Assembly: GCF_030463565.1 (NCBI RefSeq)
Contig: NC_134649.1
Span: 38,465,044 to 38,529,043, forward strand
Length of the DNA: 64,000 nucleotides
From: Pelecanus crispus
Taxonomy: Eukaryota > Chordata > Aves > Pelecaniformes > Pelecanidae
Direction: 5' to 3'
The notes under the pieces were generated by a model. The model searched no databases. It was not told where the DNA came from and saw only the letters and a program-made list of their open reading frames with translations. Both the position numbers and the translations under genes were made by a program. Position 1 is the first letter of the stretch, and each line of letters opens with the position of its first letter. Below are positions 23,520-33,866 of this stretch, one piece after another.

Positions 23520-23790
23520 TTAAAACAAAACGTTTGGCTTAGTTTATTTCATTCCATTAAGTAATTTCACTGCTAATGCATAATTATCTACAGCAGTGAC
23601 ACTCGTCTATGCTTTAATTATCTCAAAGCTGCACAATTCCCCCTCCCCCCTGCCTGGAAGTTGTCACTCGTGCAGGGTGCTTTTGCAGAGATAAGTGTGT
23701 AATACATGGCAGTGCTTTGGGTCTCACACAATAATACTCAGGCAGTTGCTGATTGATAAATGTAAGGAATAAAAGAGTCAAGGATTTTGG
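23520..23790. promoter_or_regulatory. Candidate non-coding regulatory block (homeobox motifs)
   Basis: The block holds several closely spaced TAAT-core motifs, including GCTAATGCATAATTATC near 23572-23588 and CTTTAATTATC near 23612-23622. It has the even, non-repetitive AT-rich look of deeply conserved enhancers in large vertebrate introns. The motifs are seen; conservation and function are inferred and untested. Confidence 0.25.
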
Positions 23791-25939
23791 TCTCCATCTT
23801 CTATTAGTGGCTCTTGTCCGTGTGGAGTTGAGAGATGCTGGGAAGGAAAAAGCTTATCAAAACTTCATAATATGGGCTTGAAGATAAAGATGTGAGCAAG
23901 TGCTGATTGGAGACATTAAGCTTACAAGTGTTAGGAAAATTTGGAAGCACAAGTATTTGTTTTTGTTCTGAAGAAATGTAAGAAATGAAGCATCCGTGAT
24001 CCTGGGCAGCAGCCTTCTCTCTTCCCCCCACCCTCACTTTGTTACCAACTCTGTTTTAGGTAAACACTGTCTCTGACTGCAGAAGAGCCCAGTAAGTCTC
24101 TGATCCAGCCAGTCATTATGAGGAAATACAACTGAGTTACAGGGTATTTACTCCTAAGTCGGGAGAATATACATACTCAAGTGAAATACCTGCTATTTCT
24201 TAACACCCCACTCTCTTGTTTAAGGAGTGATTTTGTTAATGGAGGACAAGGTCAGTCCTATCTGAACAGAGGGCATGTGGGCAACATGATACTTGTGTCG
24301 TTGGAAGGTAGAGGTCTGTTCAGGAAGAAAATGTTCTTTAAGAGATTTCTAAAATCTTGCAAGATCTGAATGAGGAAAAAGCTGGAGGGGGCTCATAATT
24401 GCACTTGTCTAGTTTCACAAAGCTGAGAGAAGTGGGTTGTAGACACCTCATTTAACTTGCAATCATGCACTGAGGTTTGTGGATGAAGAGCACCTGGAGC
24501 ATGTGTCAAAAAGATAGCAAATCTTGAGAGGGACCTGATAGAAATGAGGACAGTATGAGGAAGCAAGGCCTGTTTATTATCTTATAATAGATGGAAATAA
24601 GGCCATTTATTGGTGTTATCTGTTGGTGGAGACGTTCTGCCAACTACCTTTGTTTGGAACTCTGACCAAGACTTACAATACATAATTGTGTTCCAGCTTC
24701 CATCCTGACTTAATTCTTAGGATTGCAATTACTCTCTTTCACATACAAAAGCATTGAATTCTTTCCTGTATTGTTATGATGAAGGCAATTTCTGGTTGCT
24801 GACTGTCAGGAATGAAGAGGGGAGGACTATACGGCTTGTGTTACAACAGGCATTCTCAGTCCCTACGTATCTGCTGGGCTTGGCAGGCAGCAGTGGCACC
24901 TGTTTGAACAAGATTTCTTTGGCCTAGAAGTATGTTGTATATATTCTTTGGCCCAAGGACATAGTCTTATGTATGTCACTTGAAGACCTCACAGCTTGCT
25001 GAGCTCTAAATCTTTCCATCAATCTCCTACTCATTTTGTATGGTATTTATCTGCATAGTGTTTTATGTACTTTCCAGATAAGTAGACTGGCATAATATGG
25101 TGGTCAGTTTGATGGCTTTCTTCCTCTTAGGAAAGAATGTTATATTAAGAATTGTACTTCCTGCAGGAGGTTATATACTCAACCAACAGTAATTTAGTCT
25201 CAGAACTTTCTTTCTGGGAACCTGAACACTATTGACAAATTTCCAAATGTCTCTTCTCTAAATACTATTGGTTGAAATACCTTTCACATCTGGCAATGGA
25301 TGCTCACATAGAAAGGTTTTAAAGTTGCAGAACTAATACCCAGAACAATTGCTTGGGTTTTTGGCGTTGTTTAAAGTGTGCTTGAAAGCCTTCCCTTAAG
25401 GGCATGGAAGTAAATACTGCCTTAGTGCCTTTTTTGACTCATAAAACCCACTTGCCAGGTTTGAAGTTTCCATGAGCCTATGTTAGTTGCTTCTCTGGAG
25501 CTGTACTCTCACCTTTGTAATATACTTTCCAAGGAGGAATGGAATGACATGTCACTCGTAAAAATATTAGTTCATGCAAAGATACAACGGCACATGGGGA
25601 GAGGAGGAGAACTCCATAGTGGAGGTGATGGAGCTCAATGCCTCAATTCTCTTGGCTGACATGAGTGAGCTACAACATGGAGAGGCCATTCCTTGTCCAT
25701 GTGGCAAGGGAGGTTGGTTGGGCATCGTGGGGGAGCTGCTGGGGGAAAGGGTGGGTGAATGATCCCCATGGGGCACATGTGGGAGAAAAACAAATAATAA
25801 AAACCGTAGCATACACTGTGAAGCCTGGGGTTGGGGGTAAAAGGGAGAATGGCACTTCCTGGCTCTGCGTGCACATGTGATGCTTTTGCCTCCTGCGAGT
25901 TTCTTGGCAGGTGTGGAGAGAAAGGATCCCAGCCCAGCA
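23791..25939 (+). other. CHCHD6: Intron 4 stretch, no gene recognised
   Basis: No supported gene, RNA or transposon. Several overlapping open frames at 25567-25940 on both strands are a local effect of G-rich sequence without stops and have no domain match that I recognise. Confidence 0.55.
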
Positions 25940-26065
25940 AGTCAGCCGCCAGTGTGGCTGATGATTAATTGCCCTTTTTAAATTGCAATTATGTCAGTCA
26001 TAGAACCCGTGAATATTAATTCCCAATTTGCTGCTTGAAAAACTGAACAATGATGAGAAGGATCC
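25940..26065. promoter_or_regulatory. Candidate non-coding regulatory block
   Basis: A short run with GATGATTAATTGCC, AATTGCAATTATG and GAATATTAATTCCC, all homeodomain-type TAAT/ATTA cores within about 80 bases. It looks like enhancer DNA and not like a transposon. Regulatory function is inferred only. Confidence 0.25.
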
Positions 26066-27324
26066 ATGTTACTGATGTCTCAGAAGTGGGCTAAGTGCTG
26101 CAGCCAATAGTTACTACTGAAAGGAAAGGCTGCTGTGACTCTTTGCATTGTTTTGTGTCTGTCTTGCTGCTGCTTTTTCAGTGTTTCTGTTCTCTTCTTC
26201 AGAATCCTCTCAGTGCTTATAGCGAATTTTCCACACTGACAGTAGTAGGTGGAAGGCTGACACCTAGAGTGAGTTAATCACTGCAAGCAATATTAGTTAC
26301 CTGGATTTGGTGGATGGCTTTCCACCATTGACTGCTGCTTCCTGAGTCCCTTGGAGACTTAAGAATGAAATAGGGATTGCTTTTTTACTGCTCCAGCTCT
26401 TTCCCTTCATCTCAAATGTGTGGAACCTTTCATTCTGTTATACTTAGATCTTTTGAGATAATTTTCTGATTGTGCCATCTTGGAAGGATATTAACAGGCA
26501 AGCATCAGTACACTGTGACTGTTTTCCTTTCAGTAATCTGTGCAAATACATGGATGATGAAAATCTTGGTTTCTTCTGCGGTTTGGGTCTCTGTTATCGG
26601 TCATGATCCTGTCTAGTATTTTCTGCATGAATCAGGACAAATTATTGCATCTTGCTTGTGCTTTGATTTTCTTGGAATAGTAGTTATCTCAAGAAGTGTT
26701 GTCATGATGTGTTGATATTCACTGAGATCTTTGAAGGTGAATAGTATGGTGCATTTTTAGAAAACAAAAATAAAACCCCTCAGAACCCTCTGGTTGTTTA
26801 GTTCTTGATGCTTTTCCGGTTTTTAAGACTTTGTGTTTCTTTTAAAGCTTTTCCAAACTTTCAGTTACAAGTGACTTTACCTATGTATTTCATTGTTTGC
26901 TTGGTTGGTATATGCCGAGTTATCAAACTGACTTATGATTTTTAAGAAACAGAATTAGATGGTGGAAGTTGCACAAAAATTGTCTCCATTGTTTGTTCTT
27001 CTTTTAGTTGTGCATTTTGTGTGGCTGGTAAAAAGTTGACTGTTTCCTGAAAAATTTTCAGAATGGAGGCGCTAAAGAGCTGAAAGTGTTGGGCATGTGA
27101 ATGCTAACTAATTACTTGGTGTTTGTGGGAAAACAGAGTCTACCTGGTGAACAGTCTGAAATTAGAGTGCCTTCTTTTTAGGCTGAAGTGATACTGCTCC
27201 ATTTTGACATTCTTGGTGTTTTGCCTACAAGAGAAGAGGGCCTTGCGGGAGAATTATATTCCATCCCATGAACTAATGCATTCATATTTAGGGATATCAG
27301 TTTATTAATTTGGATCATTATGTT
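26066..27324 (+). other. CHCHD6: Intron 4 stretch, no gene recognised
   Basis: Ordinary intronic DNA between the AT-rich block and the first CR1 tail. Nothing further is supported. Confidence 0.55.
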
Positions 27325-27416
27325 TATAGAATCATAGAATTGTTTAGGTTGGAAAAGACCTTTAAGATCATCAAGTCCAACCATTAACCTAACACTACCA
27401 AGTCCACCACTAAACC
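27325..27416 (-). mobile_element. CR1 LINE 3' tail (5'-truncated, about 90 bp), minus strand
   Basis: On the plus strand it starts ATAGAATCATAGAATTG and continues GGTTGGAAAAGACCTTTAAG, ATCATCAAGTCCAACC. That is the reverse complement of the conserved avian CR1 3' end with its ATTCTATR-type tail. The match stops at about 27416, so only the last ~90 bases were inserted or kept. Heavy 5' truncation is usual for CR1. A second CR1 begins 75 bases later in the same orientation. Confidence 0.88.
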
Positions 27417-27491
27417 AATTAAGGGTAGAGTAATAATTAATTTCATGTTTCCTGCCTTGGTGGCTGGATTACTTTTTAATGAAAGTAAAAC

Positions 27492-28790
27492 TAGAATAGA
27501 ATCATTAAGGTTGGAAAGGACCTCTAAGATCATCAGTCCAACTGTCAACTCAATGCCACCATGCCTACTAAACCATGTCCCAAAGTGCCACGTCTACCCA
27601 TTTTTTGAATACCCCCAGGGACGGTGACTCCACCACCTCTCTGGGCAGCCTGTTCCAATGCTTGACCACTCTTTCAATAAAGAAATTTCTCCTAATATCC
27701 AATCTGAACCTCCCCTGACACAACTTGAGGCAATTTCCTCTCGTCCTATTGCTAGTTACCTGGGAGAAGAGACTAACACCCACCTCACTACAACCTCCCT
27801 TCAGGTAGTTGTAGAGAGCAATAAGGTTTCCCCTCAGCCTTCTCTTCTCTAGGCTAAACAATCCCAGTTCCCTCAGCCACTCCTCATAAGACTTCTTCTC
27901 CAGACCCTTCCCCAGCTTCGTTGCCCTTTTCTGGACACACTCCAGCAACTCAATGTCCTTCTTGTACTGAGGGGCCCTAAACTGAACACAGTATTCGATG
28001 TGCGGCCTCACCAGTGCCCAGTACAGGGGGCACAATCACTTCCCTGCTCCTGCTGGCCACACTATTCCTGATACAAGCCAGGATGCTGTTGGCCTTCCTG
28101 GCCACCTGGGCTCATGTTCAGCCAGCTGTCGACTAACACCCCCAGGTCCTTTTCAGCCAGGCAGCTTTCCAGCCACTCTTCCCCAAGCCTGTAGCGTTGC
28201 ATGGGGTTGTTGTGACCTAAGTGCAGGACCCAGCACTTGGCCTTGTTAAACCTCATACAGCTGACCTCGGCCCATTGATCCAGCCTGTCCAGATCCCTCT
28301 GCAGGGCCATCCTACCCTTGAGCAGATCAACACCCCCCCCCCCCCCAATTTGGTGTCATCTGCAAACTTACTGAGGACACACTCAAACCCCTCATCCAGA
28401 TCATTGATAAAGATGTTAAATGAGACTGGCCCCAAAACTGAGCCCTGGGGAACACCACTTGTGACCGGTCACCAACTGGACTTAACTCCATTCACCACAA
28501 CTCTCTGGGCTCGGCCACCCAGCCAGTTTTTTACCCAGCGAAGAGTACACCTGCCTAAGCCATGAGCTGCCAGCTTCCCAAGGAGAATGCTGTGGGAGAC
28601 AGTGTTAAAGGTTTTACTGAAGTCCAGACAGATGACATCCACAGCCTTTCCTTCATCCACCAGGTGCGTCACCAGATCATAGAAGGAGATCAGGTTGGTC
28701 AAGCAGGACCTGCCTTTCATGAAGCCATGCTGGCTGGGCCTGATCCCCTGGTTGACCAGCACATGCCTGTTGAGCGTATTGAAGCGTTGA
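27492..28790 (-). mobile_element. CR1 LINE, 3' 1.3 kb with reverse transcriptase and C-terminus, minus strand
   Basis: Read on the minus strand from about 28790 downwards, it shows CR1 ORF2 blocks in order: LVNQGIRPSQHGFMKGRSCL, the DVICLDFSKTFNTVSH block, [13 protein letters not shown] with the active-site box FADD at 28355-28366, [51 protein letters not shown], and [20 protein letters not shown] with a stop near 27568. The avian CR1 3' end and ATTCTAT-type tail follow at 27492-27530. It is dead. A run of 14 C at 28333-28346 just after the RT box shifts the frame, and the NMS...ILACI region near 28100 has lost about ten bases. The 5' half is missing. It is less decayed than the other CR1 pieces here, so probably younger. 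Confidence 0.93.
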
Positions 28791-31700
28791 GCATTTAACT
28801 TTATAAACCTGTATTATTATCGTTCTGTTTAGACATCCATCATTATAGTTACTGTCCCACTGAATTAAAGGTGCTATGTGATAACCCCTACAAAAGCAAG
28901 GGATGGGACTTGCAGGCAATGGGAGGCCACTTCTAGTTCTGTGTGAGACTGCTAGGGAAAGGCTAGAAGAAAATTAGATGCAGCAGAGAATAGGAAAAAA
29001 TATGTTTTCAATTTTTGTTTAGTGTTGTCGTTTCCTGGAAGAAAGGCATGTAGCAGACAGTTAAGTGCATTTCAGTGAAGACTTCTTACTGGCCTGAAAC
29101 GGCTTCGAGGGCAGACCTAGGACAGCAGGTTCAGTGCTTCATTCTGGCTTTTCTGTTTTCCCCATTTTTCAGCTTTCATAATTGAATGGTAAATTGCTCA
29201 TTTTCATCGGACCCTTTCATTTTAGAAGGCTCCAAGCCGTCTTGTATTGCTACTGTTGCCCTTTGAGGTGAAAATGAAGCATTTCATTTTATGAAACAAG
29301 GATGTTGAATAGACAGCCCCTTAACAACCAAGTTAACTTTTTGTCACTAGTTCTTGTGGGTGTTATTTTTATCCTCCTTGTTCTTCCTTTTTCCCTGCTG
29401 TGCTTTGTCTTAATTCTGGTGTAGGAACTACTTTGTCCAGCGCTTAGTTAATGGCATCTAAGCATGGCGGTCAGATGAGGAGGTGGTCACTTTTATTGCA
29501 GCTCTGAAGAGGTATCAGAACGGCCAGCACCCCGGCTTCTCAAAGTGCTGTTTTATTGGTACAGAGAGTCCACACCTAGAAACCCGTTTGCAAAATGCAG
29601 AATTTTCAGTAGTGTCTGGCTGATACAGAAGTTTCCATTGCATGGTAGACTACAGCGATCAAAAGCTTCAGCCTCCATTTCTGTTGGAGTAGTATCTGTT
29701 TTGCCCAAAAATGCTTTGAAAACTTTGTTTTGTCATGAGGAATTGAGCTTCAGTTCCGTATCACTTGCTCTTACGATAGTATTCCCTAGCTAAATGGGTA
29801 CTCTAAACATTGATTTTAATTAATTGGAATAGTTTCGAAATATGTACCTTTTTTGCGTTTAAATTGTTTTAGTATGATTTGTTGCTGTAGGACTCCTTGT
29901 TACAAACTCTCCCTACAATATACTGCTGAGACACTCCCTGGTTTAGGTGGCAGCCCAACAAACAAGTAGGTAGCCTGCTCCACAGTGGTGTAAGGTGTGT
30001 ACACTCGTTCTGTTGACACAAGGTGTAAATATGAACTCTTATTCAAGAAGTGCCAAGGGAAAGTCATGTTTAAAGACCGTGCAGGCTCAGAGGTGATTTC
30101 TGGCTTTAACAACATGTCTAATTATACAGCAAGGGGGAATGGTGTGATACTCCAGTGATTTATCTTGAAAAGGAGTTTAGGGATATCTGGCCAGGAACTG
30201 GAGGTTCACATTCAGAAAGTTAAGGTGTTTTGGAACAGAATATGCTTATTGTCACCATTGTGTCAGTAACTTTGGTTGTTGGGGACTGAGAATGGAAACT
30301 AAAACTTGAAAAGGCTCTTTGCCTTGTAAGAAAAAGAATTGACTAACTTGTAACATGACTTGAGAGAATAACCAGTGTTATGGAAAGCTTGGGAGGAAGA
30401 GGAGGCAGTCTGATTTTGTGTGTTAATATGCTTTTTGTGTGTGTGTTTTTCCCCCAACATCATGTTAGTAGACCTTGTCCTTTTTACTTGGCAATTCCAG
30501 TGCTTGTGAGTTCAAGGTAAGCTCTGCTTCCTCTGGGGCTGTGGTTTGAAAAGGATCCTGCTCTTACTGCTCAAGCACTGTGACCAGCATGAAGAGGAAA
30601 GTGGAGGCAGGGGAAGACAACTTCAGCTGCTGCCTGTCTCATTTCTGTCAATGTAAAGAGTTTTACAGAGACGAGTAATATTTTGCAATTGAGTTTCTCT
30701 TTTAAAGACACTCTGATGCTAATGTTGATTTAATAAGGTTCTCTCATTCTCTCTCCTTGCTTAATTTGAAACATCTAATTTTGTGCTTCACAGTTCTGAA
30801 CACAGAATTAGTGAGGGAAGAAGAGCTGGAGGCAGGGGGAGTGGAGTGCCACACCAGAAGTTGCCAGGGGAGATTGATTCAATAGAGTGAAAAGGTGCAA
30901 AAGGTTATATGACCACAGTTCAGAACAATGTGATGGTGATACTAATGAGAAGGCAAGCTCGATCCTTTAAAATATTTTAAGGTCTCTGTGGGTGTATAAC
31001 CAACACTAAATGGAAAAGGGAGCACTGGAGTGTTGGTTTCTTTGAGTGGATTTTTCTTTTGATTTTATATGTATGTAAAATATATATATATTATATATTA
31101 CATGACAGGCAGGAAGGAGAATATTATGTGATAAATAAGCTTTTAAATGTTTTTATTTTACAGGTTGTTTTGAAAAGTGTGGCATTTATTTTCAAAAATG
31201 CTGAGAGGTTATGAGAAGTTGTGAGTTTGATCTTGCTAATTTATTTTGTCTGCACCTGAATGTTTTTTTTTTTTCCTGCTTTAATTTTATGCTTGTGGGA
31301 AAAGCTATTGACATCCCTGGACATTTAATTCCTTTATTGTGTTGGGGATAAATGTAAACTCCCCCAAACCACAGTGCCAAAAGATTATCTAAAATACTGT
31401 ACAAATAATAGTAGTAACACAAGCTTTTTTCTTTGCCTCCTGCTTTGTTCGTGTACCTCTCCTCTGCCTCTTAGGAAACCGCTCCTATGCAACAGAGTTG
31501 AACCCTAATTTGCCTCTTTCTTGAATTGCATGACAGTTCTTCACACCTGTCTTCAGGGTTCTGTGATACTCTGAACTGGATTGACTCTTCAATTTGCAAA
31601 CTCATGAAGCATGAATTTTAGCTCTGTCAGGTCATCTGACTAGCTTTAAAATAGTGTATGCTCTAAATATAGCAAATTTCAAGCTTCTTGCTTTTGATCA

Positions 31701-33796
31701 AAAGGCCCAGGAGTAAATAATTCTCTGGTTCCTTAGCATGAGACATCATTTTTGAGCTTCAGGAGCTCCACTGAGAGTGAAATGTTGTTTTCTTTTCCTA
31801 AGAAAAATTCCTCACTGTGCTTAACTCTTCCTGCTGCACCCAGTCTATACACTCTTCTCAACAGCAGCAACACCTGGTTTGTTATCCTTGCTGAGAGACT
31901 ACCAGGTACTGTTCCTTCATAGTAAGAGAGAATGGTCTCCACCCACCCCATATTTTTCCAAGCCATCTGCCTTGAGCAAGAGTGTTGCATTGCCCAGTAA
32001 ATGGGCATCGAATCAGCATTGAATTCTTGTAGTTCTTACAAACATTAAGCAGTTGCACAGTGTGGAAAACTGCTGTTTGCAAATTGTCCTATCAAATGGA
32101 AATCAAAATTTTGCTGGCAGTGACATAGATTTGCAAGCTGCTTTTGATACAATCATGCCCTGGAGATTGCAATGTGAAAATAAAGAATACAGTTTTACAA
32201 TAGCCTGAAATCCTTGTTGTTGCTGAATCTACACTCTTCTTTTTTATTTCATTATGATACACTTGGACTTCATTAAAAGATGCAACCTTGCAGCGTTTTC
32301 TCTGATCACAGCCTTGTGAGGAGCTGAGAGTGCATGTATTTGAGAACCAGTATATTCTCTTCTTAAAACACACAGTGGGTTGCAAGTGCTTTGGAAGCAA
32401 GAGTCAGAGTCTCTAGTGGACATTTTGTCTGTAGCTCAAAACCGCAACTTAATTGGCAGCCTTTTCATAATACTGACTGTGGCCTAGGATGTAGGGAATG
32501 CTGCAGGCGAAGACTGAGGTACATTTTCAGAACTGGTTGTGGGGAAACCTAGTGCTGACTGGATGTCTCTCTTTAGTGATCACAGAAATGAGGGCGATTG
32601 CGGTAAAGTTCCTCATTTCTGTGGTTTTTCTTTTCCGGGTACTCTCTGATTAATCTTTCTACATATTTTCATTCCATTTTACTCTCGAGGTAACACCTTA
32701 CTACAAGCATGATTGTCTATGTGTACTGGCCCAGACCATTTATTTTGAGTCTCCTGTGCTTTTGGTGGTCCTTTCTGTAAGGCTTTGGAATCTGCTTGAT
32801 TTATACTAAATGTTGATTACTGTATGTCTTTCCCACGTACCTCTTGGCAAACTGGTAGGTTGCATTCTGCCCCCAGAAAGATACCAAACCTGTAATGCTG
32901 TGTAAAGCGTGCTTTGCGTACGTCTGGGATGAAAGAGCAGGGAGAACAGGAAAATTTACAAGACTGTCAAAGTGGGTAAAAATGTAAACTGTGATGTTTG
33001 AAAGTGCACCTGACTCTCCACCTGCAGAAGGATTCATAGAGACTGACAGGGGATGGATGATCATGACTGAAGGCTTTCAAGAATTTTCATACTGAACCAC
33101 GTAATTAAGACAGTGTTTGCCTGTATTAAAAAACAGCCCCAAAGTCAACTGTATTTCTCTTAGACTGTGTAGTATTTGATATCTTTTTTTAAAATCAAAA
33201 GAAATTAGATTTCTAATCTTGTGGCAGGAACTCTGTATTCACTGTACTATACTGAACCTGTATCCATTGGATGGTGCCTATAAATATCTGTTTTGTTCAG
33301 AGGCAGGTAAAAATTGCTTGTGGTGTCTGGGAGGAAGTGTGGGAAGGGAATTCCTTCTGAACTCACATGGTTCATCATTTTTGCTGCTTGGAGGCACATG
33401 GGTTGATTATGTGTGTCATCTTGATTTTTTGCAAAACAGTGGTCATGTTTGAAGTACTATGTTTGACTCGGAAGCTAATATATTTGGTATTTAAGAATCT
33501 GGCAAGAGAAAGCTATGTCCCCATATGCATGCACAGAAATGAGATTGGGATTTAAGCATGCGTAACTGTTATTTTCCCCCGTCTGTCCTATCCCTAGAAA
33601 GCCATATGCCACCCTTAGGCTAGCATAATGGGAGTCTGTATTAATGATTATGAGCTAGAAATAATCCAAGAAGAGTTGAGTGGCCTTTGATTCTAGCTTT
33701 ATGAGAAAATACCTCATTGACTCAGTAGAGTCTGAAATGTGTCTCCCAAATAGAAACTCATAATTAATATAGAATTTCATGATGCCCTCTTTTGGG
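28791..33796 (+). other. CHCHD6: Intron 4 stretch, with one 13-bp hairpin
   Basis: No supported gene or transposon. A TA-rich microsatellite lies at about 31076-31100. A perfect inverted repeat lies at 32581-32623 and is annotated separately. Confidence 0.6.
32581..32623. repeat. Perfect 13-bp inverted repeat, 17-base loop
   Basis: CACAGAAATGAGG at 32581-32593 and CCTCATTTCTGTG at 32611-32623 are exact reverse complements; a wobble pair, an A-T pair and another wobble extend the outer stem by three. The stem is shorter than a usual microRNA precursor and no transposon context is seen. It may be chance or a decayed element. Confidence 0.85.
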
Positions 33797-33866
33797 TTGG
33801 TTTTTTGGGGTTTGTTGGTTGGTTGGGTTTTTTGTTTGTTGGTTTAGGGTTTTTTTTTTTTTTTTT
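33797..33866. repeat. G/T-rich low-complexity tract ending in T17
   Basis: About 70 bases of only G and T with one A, made of GGTT/TTTG units and ending with 17 T (33850-33866). It is simple sequence. Its composition is complementary to the A/C-rich tract at 19549-19668 in the same intron. Confidence 0.85.

Noticed and set aside
25567..25940. Four overlapping frames on both strands
   Set aside because: Local G-rich sequence with few stops on either strand. The overlap of many frames argues against a real gene.
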